From NCBI GenBank assembly GCA_028281025.1, contig JANQKR010000029.1:1-64000 (forward strand): 64,000 nucleotides of DNA, in the 5' to 3' direction. The translations under genes were made by a program, and so were the position numbers. The notes beneath the pieces are model-generated. The model was not told the DNA's origin, made no database searches, and was given only the letters and a program-made list of their open reading frames with translations. This document shows positions 42,335 to 52,335 of this stretch, in pieces. Every line of letters starts with the position of its first letter. Positions within the stretch are counted from its first letter, which is position 1. This DNA comes from Croceivirga sp. (GTDB lineage Bacteria; Bacteroidota; Bacteroidia; Flavobacteriales; Flavobacteriaceae).

Positions 42335-42350
42335 GGCCTGTTAGCCCTAG
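42331..42350. other. Perfect hairpin containing both stop codons of convergent genes
   Basis: CTAGGGC-CTGTTA-GCCCTAG. The TAG of the DUF456 gene (42332-42334) and the TAG of the nitroreductase gene (CTA at 42347-42349) both lie in the stem. No T-run follows on either side, so it is not a standard intrinsic terminator, but it could stabilise or separate the two 3' ends. Confidence 0.5.
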
Positions 42351-42901
42351 TCCAACCACTGTACTTTGTTTGAAATGGGTTCTCTTTCCCCTATTGCCGG
42401 TTCTTCATCATAATAGCCCAAATAGAACAGACCCAAACACCTTTCCCCTTTGTTCAGTTCCATAAATTCATCCATGTACTTAATAAGTCCCGGAGAGCTC
42501 CAATAACAGCCCAAATTTAATTCGGCACAGCATAGCCACATGTTCTGGACCGCCATGGCCGTAGCGGCCAATTCCTCCCATTCCGGTAAACTTTCCTTGG
42601 GATCACGTTGCATGCAAATCACAATGACCGCTCCTGCTTTTCTTGGGTTCTCCTGTAACTTCCGAATCTTAATTTGCTTTGGTCTGGAATCCACCTCTTG
42701 ATACTTTGAGGACAAAAAATCCCCCAATTTCGCCTTTGACTCCCCCATCAACACCTTAAAACGCCATGGTTCGGTCCTTTTATGGTTGGGTGCCCAATTG
42801 GCAGCCTCCAATAATTGTTCTATGGTTTCCCTTTGCACAGGTTTGTCATTGTATTGTACTGGAAAGACGGAACGTCTCTTTTTGATAAGTTCAAAAATCA
42901 T
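42347..42901 (-). CDS. Nitroreductase-family FMN oxidoreductase
   Basis: 184 residues with the family start RRSVFPVQY, the FMN-contact segment AANWAPNHKRTEPWRF, AVIVICMQRDP, the central helix AATAMAVQNMWLCCAELNLG and GLFYLGY. It probably dimerises and reduces quinones or nitro compounds with NAD(P)H. Its 3' end is convergent with the DUF456 gene. Confidence 0.9.
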   Translation of the reverse strand: MIFELIKKRRSVFPVQYNDKPVQRETIEQLLEAANWAPNHKRTEPWRFKVLMGESKAKLGDFLSSKYQEVDSRPKQIKIRKLQENPRKAGAVIVICMQRDPKESLPEWEELAATAMAVQNMWLCCAELNLGCYWSSPGLIKYMDEFMELNKGERCLGLFYLGYYDEEPAIGEREPISNKVQWLD

Positions 42902-42929
42902 AGCCTTTGTTTTTCACAAATTTAGGCTT

Positions 42930-43841
42930 TCAATTACGGTACTTCAACTTGTCCAACAACAATTTTAATCCATAATGCAACACCGGATTGCGATTGTCCG
43001 CTTTCCAAATCATGGAAAGCACCGCCCGTTGTCCAATCTTGTTCAATTCAATGAATTTAACATCCATTTGAAAACCGTGTTGTAATGAGGTAGGTACAAT
43101 GGCTATTCCCAATTTGTTTTCGACCAATGTAAAAATGGTTTGTGCATGAACCGATTTATGGGATACTTTTGGCGCAAACCCGGCATCTTGACAGATGCCT
43201 ATTACGGTGTCATAGTACAATGGACTGTAATCCTGGGAAAAAAGAATGAATTCCTCCTCAGCCACTTGATGCATCCCTTTAAAACGACCATGGTCCAAAG
43301 GGTGGTCCTTTGGTAAAACCAGGGAGAAGGTATCGGTAAATACCGGTTTCAGACAAATTCCTTTGGGAACCCTTGCCAAGCGCACAAAACCTAAATCCAA
43401 TTGGTCCTTTAAAATGGCATTGACCTGGGCCCTGTTTGATAGTTCCTCCAGACTGGTATGGATACCGGGATAGTGCTGTTGCAATTCCAGTAGTAACTTA
43501 GGTACCACATTTTGCATGGCGGAGCCTAAAAACCCTATTCGAATTTCCCCTAGTTGGCCTTCTCCAATAAGTTTCACCTGTTTTTTGACATTCCTAAGAT
43601 GGTTCAATAGATATCCCGCTTCTTTTTTCAGAAACTCCCCGGCAGGCGTAAGCCTCACCTTCTTTTTATCCCGTATGAACAAGGCCGTGCCCAATAGTTC
43701 TTCCATTTGCTTTATCTGCGTACTTAATCCAGGTTGGGAAATGAACAGTTTTTCCGCAGCTTTTCTAAAGTGCAGTTCCTCAGCGACCATGGAAAAATAA
43801 GTTAAGTGACGTAATTCTATTTGATAATTTTCAGTTATCAT
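42930..43841 (-). CDS. LysR-family transcriptional regulator (putative hut regulator)
   Basis: About 303 residues from the ATG at 43841; the frame could extend to 43910, but that would leave no room for a promoter. The N-terminal winged helix has IELRHLTYFSMVAEELHFRKAAEKL and SQPGLSTQIKQMEELLG. A two-lobed effector-binding domain follows (EIRIGFLGSAM, LDLGFVRLARVPKG). It is divergent from hutH with a 69-nt gap holding repeated ATTATCAA boxes, so control of the hut operon is likely. The effector (urocanate or histidine) is a guess. Confidence 0.87.
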   Translation of the reverse strand: MITENYQIELRHLTYFSMVAEELHFRKAAEKLFISQPGLSTQIKQMEELLGTALFIRDKKKVRLTPAGEFLKKEAGYLLNHLRNVKKQVKLIGEGQLGEIRIGFLGSAMQNVVPKLLLELQQHYPGIHTSLEELSNRAQVNAILKDQLDLGFVRLARVPKGICLKPVFTDTFSLVLPKDHPLDHGRFKGMHQVAEEEFILFSQDYSPLYYDTVIGICQDAGFAPKVSHKSVHAQTIFTLVENKLGIAIVPTSLQHGFQMDVKFIELNKIGQRAVLSMIWKADNRNPVLHYGLKLLLDKLKYRN

Positions 43842-43883
43842 ATACTTAATCAATATGTATTGGTGATTATCAAAATTATCAAA
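43821..43883. promoter_or_regulatory. Repeated ATTATCAA boxes in the lysR-hutH region
   Basis: Two perfect tandem copies of ATTATCAAA (43866-43874 and 43875-43883) lie 28-45 nt before hutH. A third, inverted copy (TTGATAAT, 43821-43828) sits at the start of the lysR coding region. The layout is what one expects of sites for a divergently encoded, autoregulated LysR protein. Confidence 0.55.
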
Positions 43884-43910
43884 TAATTTTAGGTGGGTAA
43901 ATAAAAGCAT

Positions 43911-45476
43911 ATGAGTCCCTTTTTATACGGTGAGCATTACCTAACGGCTACCAAGGCACTTGCCCTTTCACGTAATGTCCTAAAGGCGGAGCTGTCGCCA
44001 AAAACCAGGAAACGGGTTAAAAAAAGCGCATGGAACGTGACTGCCATGGTTGAACTGGGAACTCCGGTTTACGGAATCAATACTGGTTTTGGTCCGTTGT
44101 GTACCACGTCCATTTCAAAGGAGGAGACCAAAATTTTGCAATCCAACATTTTACAAAGCCATAGCGTTGGTGTGGGGGCACCCATCAAAAAGGAATTGGC
44201 CAAATTAATGTTGGTCCTTAAGATCCATGCCCTGGCCAAAGGGCACTCAGGAATCCAATTGTCCACTTTGGAACGCATGATCTGGCATATGGAAAATGAT
44301 GCCATCCCAGTAGTTCCCTCACAGGGCTCCGTAGGCGCTTCTGGAGATCTGGCCCCGCTTTCGCATCTGTTCCTGCCTTTGCTTGGTTTAGGAAAAGTGA
44401 TGTATAAAAATGAAACCATCCCAACCTCCCTGCTTTTCGAAAAAACCGGACTGACGCCTTTGGATCTTGGTCCCAAAGAAGGATTGGCACTTATAAACGG
44501 CACCCAATTTATTTTGGCGCACGCTGTGAGCGTACTGGAGAAATTCCACAATTGCCTGAGACAGGCAGATATTATTGGGGCCATGATGTTGGAGGGATTG
44601 CAAGGTTCCATAAGTCCCTTTGATAAAAAACTGCACGAATTGCGCCCTTATCAGGGAAGTCAGCATGTGGCCGGAAGAATACGGACATTGTTGAAGGGTT
44701 CAGAAATCCTGGAGGATCACGTGGATTGTGACCGGGTACAGGATCCTTATTCCCTACGTTGCATTCCCCAGGTGCACGGTGCTTCCAGAAACACATGGCT
44801 ACATATAAAGGAGCTCATTGAAATTGAATTGAACTCAGTGACCGATAATCCCGTTATCATGGATCAATATCAGGCCATAAGTGGAGGTAATTTTCATGGA
44901 CAGCCATTGGCCATGGCATTGGATTATGCCGCATTGGCCGCTTCGGAATTGGGGAGTATTTCGGACAGAAGGATCTATTTGGCTTTAGAGGGAAGCCCAG
45001 GTGTTCCCCAGCTGTTAATGAAGGATACGGGAATCAATTCGGGCTATATGATCTTGCAGTATACCTCCGCCGCCCTTGCCAGTGAAAACAAAGGCCTCTG
45101 TTTTCCGGCAAGCGCCGATAGTATCCCAACATCACTGGGGCAAGAGGACCATGTAAGTATGGGATCGATAAGTGGTAGAAAGGCTTTGCAGATCCTTACC
45201 AATGTTGAAAAAATATTGGCCATTGAACTATTGACGGCAGCGCAGGCCTTTGAATTTAGAAAGCCGCTGAAATCAGGTGTCTTATTGGACGAAGTGCACA
45301 AATTCCTGAGGACGAAAGTTCCTTTTGCTGAAAAAGACCGGGTATTTGCCAATGATATTGAAACTGCGATAGCCTTGATACAGTCCGGGGAAATCCCGAA
45401 ATTGATAGACGATGTAATGCTGGAGCACAATATTGTTTGGGAAACGCTGCATCGTGAAGTATTTGAAACGTTTTAA
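43911..45476 (+). CDS. hutH: Histidine ammonia-lyase
   Basis: 521 residues. The MIO cofactor forms from Ala143-Ser144-Gly145 in GSVGASGDLAPL. Other family segments are YGINTGFGPL and QDPYSLRCIPQVHGASR. It deaminates histidine to urocanate, the first step of the pathway. It is the first gene of hutH-I-U-G. A tyrosine ammonia-lyase is unlikely because the complete hut set follows. Confidence 0.96.
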   Translation: MSPFLYGEHYLTATKALALSRNVLKAELSPKTRKRVKKSAWNVTAMVELGTPVYGINTGFGPLCTTSISKEETKILQSNILQSHSVGVGAPIKKELAKLMLVLKIHALAKGHSGIQLSTLERMIWHMENDAIPVVPSQGSVGASGDLAPLSHLFLPLLGLGKVMYKNETIPTSLLFEKTGLTPLDLGPKEGLALINGTQFILAHAVSVLEKFHNCLRQADIIGAMMLEGLQGSISPFDKKLHELRPYQGSQHVAGRIRTLLKGSEILEDHVDCDRVQDPYSLRCIPQVHGASRNTWLHIKELIEIELNSVTDNPVIMDQYQAISGGNFHGQPLAMALDYAALAASELGSISDRRIYLALEGSPGVPQLLMKDTGINSGYMILQYTSAALASENKGLCFPASADSIPTSLGQEDHVSMGSISGRKALQILTNVEKILAIELLTAAQAFEFRKPLKSGVLLDEVHKFLRTKVPFAEKDRVFANDIETAIALIQSGEIPKLIDDVMLEHNIVWETLHREVFETF

Positions 45477-45477
45477 C

Positions 45478-46707
45478 ATGTCTGGACATAAACTTATTGG
45501 CCCATTTACACAGTTACTACCACTATCCGGATTGGCCCTTAAAGGTTCGCTTAGGGATGAGCAATTACAACCCATTTCCGATGGGGGCATTTTGGTCTCG
45601 GAAGGAAAAATTCAGAAAATAGGTGTATTTCAAAGTTTGGAGGCCGAAGCCGAAAACATTGAACGGATTGAACATAAAAGCATATGCCTCCCTGGATTTA
45701 TCGATGCCCATACCCATATTTGTTTTGGGGGATCCAGGGCCAATGATTATGCCATGCGCAACTCGGGAAAGGGTTATCTGGAAATTGCCAAAGCCGGGGG
45801 AGGCATCTGGGATACCGTAACAAAGACCAGGGACGCATCACAGGAAACGTTGATACGTGGAATGATCAAACGTTGCACAAGTCATTTACACCTTGGTGTT
45901 ACCACTCTCGAAGTTAAAAGTGGTTACGGCCTTTCGGTCAATGAAGAGCTCAAAATGCTAAGGGCCATTAAAAGAGCTTCGGAATTGGTTGTACAGGATA
46001 TCATTGTCACCTGCCTAGCTGCGCATATGAAACCCAAGGATTGGGTTGGGCCACCTGTTTTGTATTTGGAGGAAATCGCAAACAAGTTGTTTCCCGTGTT
46101 ACAGTCGGAAAAATTGTCCAACCGAATTGATGCTTTTATCGAAGAGAGTGCATTTTCATCAAATGAAATAAAACCCTATTTCTCAAAGGCAAAAGGGATG
46201 GGATTTGATATTGTGGTCCATGCCGATCAATTCACTACTGGCGGTAGTCAGGTTGCTGTTGATTTTGGGGCCATAAGTGCGGACCATCTGGAGGCCAGTA
46301 CCGAGCAGGAAATTAAAATGCTGGCGAAAAGTAGTGTCATTGCCATGGCGCTTCCCGGTGCCTCAATAGGTTTGGGGTGTTCGTTTACACCTGCACGAAA
46401 AATCCTGGATATGGGAGGGGCCCTGGCCATAGCAAGCGATCATAACCCGGGATCGGCGCCAATGGGCAATTTATTGACCCAAGCCTGTATTTTGGGAACC
46501 TTTGAAAAACTGTCCAATGCCGAAGTCTTGGCAGGAATTACGTTTAGGGCGGCCGCAGCCTTAAACTTAACCGACAGGGGAAGTCTGGAAGCAGGAAAAA
46601 AAGCCGATTTCATCATTTTTCCCACGAACAATTATCAAGAGGTTACCTACCATCAAGGGCAATTAAAACCCCATGGGGTATGGAAAAATGGAACTAGAGT
46701 ATTTTAA
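45478..46707 (+). CDS. hutI: Imidazolonepropionase
   Basis: About 409 residues, starting at the ATG 1 nt after the hutH stop; a longer frame from 45433 lies inside hutH. Amidohydrolase metal ligands are seen in GFIDAHTHICFGG (HxH, ~75), VVHADQF and ASDHNPGSAP. It opens the imidazolone ring to N-formimino-L-glutamate, the third step of histidine breakdown. Confidence 0.95.
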   Translation: MSGHKLIGPFTQLLPLSGLALKGSLRDEQLQPISDGGILVSEGKIQKIGVFQSLEAEAENIERIEHKSICLPGFIDAHTHICFGGSRANDYAMRNSGKGYLEIAKAGGGIWDTVTKTRDASQETLIRGMIKRCTSHLHLGVTTLEVKSGYGLSVNEELKMLRAIKRASELVVQDIIVTCLAAHMKPKDWVGPPVLYLEEIANKLFPVLQSEKLSNRIDAFIEESAFSSNEIKPYFSKAKGMGFDIVVHADQFTTGGSQVAVDFGAISADHLEASTEQEIKMLAKSSVIAMALPGASIGLGCSFTPARKILDMGGALAIASDHNPGSAPMGNLLTQACILGTFEKLSNAEVLAGITFRAAAALNLTDRGSLEAGKKADFIIFPTNNYQEVTYHQGQLKPHGVWKNGTRVF

Positions 46708-46709
46708 TT

Positions 46710-48728
46710 ATGCAAACAGCATTGTCAACGGAATTCAAAAAACAAATCCTTAAAGGTATTCCCACGGAATTACCTCCGGGAAGGCCATATCCCAAAGGTG
46801 GTAATCCCGCTCCCAAACGAAAGGATATCCTTTCCTCCGAAGAAAAAAAATTAGCTATCCGGAATGCCCTCCGCTATTTTCCCAAGGCATGGCATCCCGA
46901 GTTGGCCCAAGAGTTCGCGACGGAACTGACCGCATTTGGTAGGATTTATATGTTCCGTTTCAAACCCGGTTATCCCATGTTTGCGCGACCTATTGGGGAG
47001 TATCCGGCAAAAAGCCGGCAAGCGGCAGCCATCATGCTCATGATCCAGAACAATCTTGATCCCGCAATCGCCCAACATCCGGAGGAATTGATTACCTATG
47101 GCGGTAATGGTGCAGTGTTCCAAAACTGGGCACAATACCTCCTTACCATGAAATATTTGGCAGAAATGACCGATACGCAAACCCTCCATATGTATTCGGG
47201 ACATCCAATGGGCCTTTTTCCGTCCTCAAAGGAAGCACCTCGTGTAGTAATTACCAATGGAATGATGATCCCCAATTATTCCAAGTCAGATGATTGGGAA
47301 AAATTCAACGCCCTGGGCGTAACCCAGTACGGACAAATGACGGCGGGCTCTTATATGTATATAGGCCCCCAGGGAATTGTACATGGCACTACAATTACCG
47401 TAATGAATGCCTTTAGAAAAGTCTTAAAAGCAGGGGAATCCACTGAGGGAAAAGTATTTCTGACCGCAGGTCTTGGAGGAATGAGCGGTGCACAACCCAA
47501 GGCCGGTACCATTGCGAAATGTATTACCGTTTGTGCGGAGGTAAATCCAAATGCGGCACAAAAAAGACATGAACAAGGATGGGTGGATGAGCTTATCGAT
47601 GACATTGACCGTCTTGTCCTTAGGGTAAAAAAAGCCGTTGCTCAAAAAGAGGTCATTTCCATTGCTTATGTGGGCAATGTGGTTGACGTATGGGAAGCCT
47701 TTGATCGGGCAAACATTTTTGTGCATTTGGGTTCCGATCAGACCTCGCTGCACAATCCGTGGGCCGGAGGCTATTATCCCATTGGTCTTTCGTTTGAGGA
47801 AGCTAATGCGATGATGGTGGAAAACCCCAAGCGCTTCAAGGAAAAGGTTCAAGAGTCTTTACGAAGACAGGTAAATGCCATCAATCGGCACGTGTCCAAA
47901 GGGACCTATTTTTTTGATTATGGGAATGCTTTTTTGTTGGAAGCCTCCAGGGCCAATGCCAATGTTATGGCGGAAAATGGAACCGATTTTAGATATCCAT
48001 CCTATGTACAGGACATTCTGGGGCCCATGTGTTTTGATTATGGCTTCGGTCCCTTCCGGTGGGTGTGTACCTCAGGCAAGGCGGAAGATCTAAAAAAGAC
48101 TGATACCATTGCCCTGGAAGTCATGAGGAAAATCAAAACCCGTTCCCCAAAGGAAATCCAGCAGCAAATGCAGGACAATATCATTTGGATAGAAGAGGCG
48201 GATAAAAATAAGTTGGTGGTTGGCTCCCAGGCCAGAATACTGTATGCCGATGCTGAAGGAAGGCTAAAAATCGCCGAGGCCTTCAACGATGCCGTTGCCA
48301 AAGGGACTATTTCGGCTCCCGTGGTATTGGGTCGCGATCACCACGATGTCAGTGGAACGGACTCTCCATTTAGGGAGACCAGCAATATTTATGACGGAAG
48401 TAGGTTTACCGCAGATATGGCCATTCATAACGTAATAGGTGATAGTTTTAGGGGTGCCACCTGGGTTTCCATCCATAATGGCGGTGGTGTAGGATGGGGT
48501 GAAGTCATCAATGGTGGATTTGGATTGGTACTTGACGGGACCCAGGAAACTTTGGAAAGGTTGCGCAACATGCTGTTCTATGATGTGAACAATGGTATTG
48601 CAAGGCGAAGTTGGGCAAGAAATGACGAAGCCCTATTCGCCATAAAACGGGAAATGCGGCGTACACCACAACTTAAGGTCACTTTACCAAATTTTGTTGA
48701 TGATCAACTGTTGGATGATTTAATTTAG
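46710..48728 (+). CDS. hutU: Urocanate hydratase (long form)
   Basis: 672 residues, longer than the ~555-residue proteobacterial enzyme and close in length to the eukaryote-like form. Recognisable are MYSGHPMGLFPS, TAGLGGMSGAQPKAG (NAD site), VHLGSDQTSLHNPWAGGYYP and GDSFRGATWVSIHNGGGVGW. It converts urocanate to imidazolonepropionate using tightly bound NAD. It starts 2 nt after hutI and is followed 4 nt later by hutG. Confidence 0.95.
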   Translation: MQTALSTEFKKQILKGIPTELPPGRPYPKGGNPAPKRKDILSSEEKKLAIRNALRYFPKAWHPELAQEFATELTAFGRIYMFRFKPGYPMFARPIGEYPAKSRQAAAIMLMIQNNLDPAIAQHPEELITYGGNGAVFQNWAQYLLTMKYLAEMTDTQTLHMYSGHPMGLFPSSKEAPRVVITNGMMIPNYSKSDDWEKFNALGVTQYGQMTAGSYMYIGPQGIVHGTTITVMNAFRKVLKAGESTEGKVFLTAGLGGMSGAQPKAGTIAKCITVCAEVNPNAAQKRHEQGWVDELIDDIDRLVLRVKKAVAQKEVISIAYVGNVVDVWEAFDRANIFVHLGSDQTSLHNPWAGGYYPIGLSFEEANAMMVENPKRFKEKVQESLRRQVNAINRHVSKGTYFFDYGNAFLLEASRANANVMAENGTDFRYPSYVQDILGPMCFDYGFGPFRWVCTSGKAEDLKKTDTIALEVMRKIKTRSPKEIQQQMQDNIIWIEEADKNKLVVGSQARILYADAEGRLKIAEAFNDAVAKGTISAPVVLGRDHHDVSGTDSPFRETSNIYDGSRFTADMAIHNVIGDSFRGATWVSIHNGGGVGWGEVINGGFGLVLDGTQETLERLRNMLFYDVNNGIARRSWARNDEALFAIKREMRRTPQLKVTLPNFVDDQLLDDLI

Positions 48729-48732
48729 TTCC

Positions 48733-49686
48733 ATGGCCAATTATCTCCCCCCTAAAAAAAAGCTATGGACCGGCAGAAGCTCGGAAAACGAGCTTTATCT
48801 CCATGAAAAAGTCCGTTGCCTTCCCTTTACCAAAGTTCCCTCCGTTAAGGACCAATTTGCCATTTTGGGGTATTGCTGCGATGAGGGTGTTCGGCTCAAT
48901 CACGGGCGAATAGGGGCCAAAAATGGCCCTGAAGCAATCAGAAAGGCCCTGGGAAAGATGCCCAATCATTTGAAAGACAGGCAATACATAACGGATGTGG
49001 GCGATATCGTTTGCCATACGGACGGTTTGGAAAACACGCAACATACATTGGCTGAAAGCGTTGCGGAGCTTCTTGACAAACACACTTTTCCAATAGTACT
49101 GGGTGGTGGACATGATATTGCCTATGGGCATTACAATGGCATTAAAAAATACCTCCTTTCCAAAAACAAAAGGCCATCCATTGGAATCATCAACCTTGAT
49201 GCCCATTTCGATCTAAGGAATGATGTCAATGGACCCACTTCCGGAACCCCTTTTTTTCAAATTGCGAATGAAAATGAACCCTTTAATTATTTGTGCCTGG
49301 GGATTCGGAAAGACGCCAATGACAAACAGTTGTTTCAACTGGCGGAAGAGTTGGGGGTCACTTATGTCCTTAGAAACACCTTTCGTATCCAGTTTGTAAA
49401 AGAAATCAATACATGGATCCGCGCCTTTATGGCCAAGGTGGATTATATTTACCTAACCATTGACCTCGATGGTTTTTCATCTGCATACGCGCCCGGTGTG
49501 AGTGCGCCTTCGCCACTGGGTTTTTCACCCGATGTAGTTTTGGAAAGTTTGGAAACCATTACATCCTCCGGCAAATTGATCAGTATGGACATTGCGGAAA
49601 TGAACCCAAAATATGATGTGGATGGCTTAACCGCAAAACTGGCGGCTTCATTGGTTCACCACATCATTCATTCCGAATTTCCATAA
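48733..49686 (+). CDS. hutG: Formimidoylglutamase
   Basis: 317 residues of the ureohydrolase (arginase) family with the manganese ligands in GGGHDIAYGHYNG, NLDAHFDLR and TIDLDGFSSAYAPG. It hydrolyses N-formimino-L-glutamate to glutamate and formamide, ending the pathway. Context supports this over agmatinase or arginase. It is the last gene of the hut operon. Confidence 0.94.
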   Translation: MANYLPPKKKLWTGRSSENELYLHEKVRCLPFTKVPSVKDQFAILGYCCDEGVRLNHGRIGAKNGPEAIRKALGKMPNHLKDRQYITDVGDIVCHTDGLENTQHTLAESVAELLDKHTFPIVLGGGHDIAYGHYNGIKKYLLSKNKRPSIGIINLDAHFDLRNDVNGPTSGTPFFQIANENEPFNYLCLGIRKDANDKQLFQLAEELGVTYVLRNTFRIQFVKEINTWIRAFMAKVDYIYLTIDLDGFSSAYAPGVSAPSPLGFSPDVVLESLETITSSGKLISMDIAEMNPKYDVDGLTAKLAASLVHHIIHSEFP

Positions 49687-49745
49687 ATAAAAAAAGCCTC
49701 CCAGAAGGAAAGCCTTTCATTGGTTAACGTCTTTCGACCTAACAC

Positions 49746-49764
49746 AATCCGCCATTAGCGGATT
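49746..49764. other. Small perfect hairpin downstream of hutG
   Basis: AATCCGC-CATTA-GCGGATT in the 114-nt gap between the convergent hutG and ROK-kinase genes. No T-run follows. The nearby direct repeats AAAGCCT (about 49692 and 49711) do not pair into a terminator. Its role is unclear. Confidence 0.35.
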
Positions 49765-49800
49765 CAACACAACTCCGCAAAGATATGGAAAGAATTAAAT

Positions 49801-50757
49801 TCAACGGTTTTTTTCCCAAATTAAAGCTGCAGCACCACAAATGGCAGCAGTTTTACCTTCCATCCCTGACTCCAATATCTTGACCTTTCCCTTATAGACC
49901 TGCAATAAATACTCATTGAAATATTTATCCAGTGGTTCAAGGATCCATTTTCCACTGTTTACCAGTCCACCCATTAAAATAAAGGCTTCCGGCTGGGTAA
50001 AGGCGGTAAAATTCGCCAGGGCCAGGGCCATCATTCGCGCGGTATAATCAAAGGCTCTCAAGGCAATGGTGTCACCCTCTTCGGCGGCTTGGGTGATTTC
50101 CTCACCGTGTAGATCATTATAGGCAACATTTCTAAATCTACTCTCATCCATATACTTGCTTAGCATATACATGATGGTCCGTTTTAGCCCAGTTGCAGAT
50201 ACATAGGCCTCCAGCCCCCCTCGTACCCCAAGTCCTGTCAATCGGCCATCGCCCACGGTCATATCTACGTGACCCAGTTCCCCTGCAAATCCATCATATC
50301 CATCGATCAACTGTCCATTGGCCACAATACCGGCCCCAAATCCCGTACCCAAGGTAATTGCAATAAAATCGGTCATTTCCTTACCCCTTCCGAACATCAA
50401 TTCCCCCAAGGCTGCTGCACTGGCATCATTCATAATACGCATGGGAACGTTCCATTTTTCCTTCAATCGCTCCAAAATGGGGACACTGCCCTTCCAAGCC
50501 AAATTGGCAGCGCTTTCAATGGTTCCCCTTTTGCTGGATGCATTGGGTGCACCAATGCCACATCCAAGAATGTTAGGGGTAAAATCCAAATTGGCTATAA
50601 GTTCATCGCAGGTTTTTTTAACCTGTTCCAAATATGCATCCAACTCAAGGTATTCCTTGGTTCTAAAAAAAGTCTGTTCCAAACAGACTCCTTTATTATC
50701 TACCAAGCCAATCTTGGTTTTGGTCCCCCCGATGTCTATTCCAACTACTAAGTCCAT
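49801..50757 (-). CDS. ROK-family sugar kinase
   Basis: 318 residues with the actin-like ATPase pattern: VGIDIGGTKTKIGLVDN (~4-20), MNDASAAALGELMFG with the catalytic Asp, TLGTGFGAGIV and ELGHVDM. The Cys-rich zinc motif of most ROK proteins (CxCGxxGCxE) is replaced by GLGVRGGLEAYVS, so the site lacks zinc ligands. There is no DNA-binding domain, so it is a kinase, probably for a hexose, not a repressor. It is divergent from the xylose genes. Confidence 0.88.
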   Translation of the reverse strand: MDLVVGIDIGGTKTKIGLVDNKGVCLEQTFFRTKEYLELDAYLEQVKKTCDELIANLDFTPNILGCGIGAPNASSKRGTIESAANLAWKGSVPILERLKEKWNVPMRIMNDASAAALGELMFGRGKEMTDFIAITLGTGFGAGIVANGQLIDGYDGFAGELGHVDMTVGDGRLTGLGVRGGLEAYVSATGLKRTIMYMLSKYMDESRFRNVAYNDLHGEEITQAAEEGDTIALRAFDYTARMMALALANFTAFTQPEAFILMGGLVNSGKWILEPLDKYFNEYLLQVYKGKVKILESGMEGKTAAICGAAALIWEKNR

Positions 50758-50843
50758 GATCGATCAATAAGATTGGCCTAAAGATAATCCATAAGAAGTT
50801 TTTTCTCTAATTTTACAACGATTGCCTTTAACAATAAATCCAA

Positions 50844-52325
50844 ATGTACTTTTTAGGAATTGATTTGGGAAGCTCATCTATAAAGATTGCCCTTGTTGAC
50901 CGGATATCCGGGAGGCCCTTGGCCGTTCTACAAGAGCCACAAAAAGAAATGTCCATGTATGCTCCCCAAAAAGGCTGGGCCGAGCAAAGCCCTAATGATT
51001 GGTGGCATTTTACCTGTAAGGGCATTCAAAGGATCATGGAGGAAAACAAGGTTACCAAAGAGCAAATCCTTGGGATTGGAATAGCCTATCAAATGCATGG
51101 ATTGGTGGTGGTGGACAAAGAAGGGAATCCATTGCGTAATGCCATCATCTGGTGCGATAGTCGTGCCGTTGGTATTGGAAACAAGGCATATTCGGATTTA
51201 GGTCACAATTTTTGTGATGGCCATCTTTTAAATTCACCAGGAAATTTTACAGCTTCCAAATTGAGATGGGTGCAGGAAAACGAACCCGAAACGTTTTCCA
51301 AAATCCATAAATTCATGTTACCTGGGGATTTTTTGGCCTTTCGCTTCTCAGATAAGATCAACACCACTGTTTCCGGCCTATCGGAAGCAATCCTATGGGA
51401 CTTTAAAAAGGACCAAATCTCTCAGGAAGTACTTGGACAGTATACTATTCCATCCCAACTTTTGCCAGATGTGGTCGATACTTTTTCCGAACAGGCCACG
51501 GTTTCCACAACGGGCAGCCAAGAGAGTGGCCTTGCTGTGGGCACCCCCATCTTGTACCGGGCAGGAGACCAACCCAATAATGCATTGTCCCTAAATGTTT
51601 TTCTCCCCGGCGAGGTGGCTGCCACTGGCGGAACTTCGGGGGTCATGTATGCAATTACGGACAACTTATCCGCTAAGGAATGTTCCCGGGTCAACAATTT
51701 TGCCCATGTGAACTATCGGACAAAAAAGACCAGAACCATTGGAAAACTGCTCTGCATCAATGGTGCTGGTATCCAATATCGTTGGTTGATGAACAATTTG
51801 TCCGTTACCTCCTATGAGGAAATGAACCAACTTGCGTCGGAGGTCGAGATCGGTTCGGAAGGGGTTTGTATCATTCCCTTTGGGAATGGAGCGGAGCGAA
51901 TGCTATTACATGCGGATATCGGTACCCGAATAGTAAGCCTAAATCTGAACAGACACCATAAAGGGCATCTGTGTCGCGCTGCACTGGAGGGCATTGCCTT
52001 TTCGTTTGTTTATGGGTTTGAGATCATGCAATCGGATGGCATTCAACCCACCGTGATCCGAGCGGGAAACGACAACCTTTTTCGTTCTGAAATTTTCTCC
52101 AATACCCTAACCACTTTGATTGGTCAACAAATAGAGATTTACGACACCACCGGTGCCATTGGAGCGGCAAGGGCCTGCGTATTGATCGATAATGACTACC
52201 AGCAATTTGCTTCCTTTACAAAGGATGACCATGTGTTGACTTACGTGCCCAAAAAAGAAAAGGCCGCCTATGGCGACGCCTATGAAAAATGGAAAAAAGA
52301 ACTGAACTTGATTTTGAAACACTAA
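50844..52325 (+). CDS. xylB: Xylulokinase (FGGY family)
   Basis: 493 residues. FGGY features: [15 protein letters not shown] at the start, [45 protein letters not shown] and TGGTSGV. It phosphorylates D-xylulose to xylulose-5-phosphate. xylA follows after 10 nt, which fixes the substrate well. The 86-nt gap to the divergent ROK gene shows no clear operator. Confidence 0.93.
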   Translation: MYFLGIDLGSSSIKIALVDRISGRPLAVLQEPQKEMSMYAPQKGWAEQSPNDWWHFTCKGIQRIMEENKVTKEQILGIGIAYQMHGLVVVDKEGNPLRNAIIWCDSRAVGIGNKAYSDLGHNFCDGHLLNSPGNFTASKLRWVQENEPETFSKIHKFMLPGDFLAFRFSDKINTTVSGLSEAILWDFKKDQISQEVLGQYTIPSQLLPDVVDTFSEQATVSTTGSQESGLAVGTPILYRAGDQPNNALSLNVFLPGEVAATGGTSGVMYAITDNLSAKECSRVNNFAHVNYRTKKTRTIGKLLCINGAGIQYRWLMNNLSVTSYEEMNQLASEVEIGSEGVCIIPFGNGAERMLLHADIGTRIVSLNLNRHHKGHLCRAALEGIAFSFVYGFEIMQSDGIQPTVIRAGNDNLFRSEIFSNTLTTLIGQQIEIYDTTGAIGAARACVLIDNDYQQFASFTKDDHVLTYVPKKEKAAYGDAYEKWKKELNLILKH

Positions 52326-52335
52326 AAATACCGAA

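Noticed and set aside
43842..43910. 23-residue N-terminal extension of the LysR regulator
   Set aside because: It would use up the whole gap to hutH and all putative operator sites; the ATG at 43841 fits the family start.
47424..47852. Minus-strand open frame of 142 codons inside hutU
   Set aside because: It is antisense to conserved urocanate hydratase motifs and no family is recognisable in it.
49690..49720. Possible terminator of the hut operon
   Set aside because: The AAAGCCT repeats are direct, not inverted, and no stable stem followed by a T-run can be drawn.
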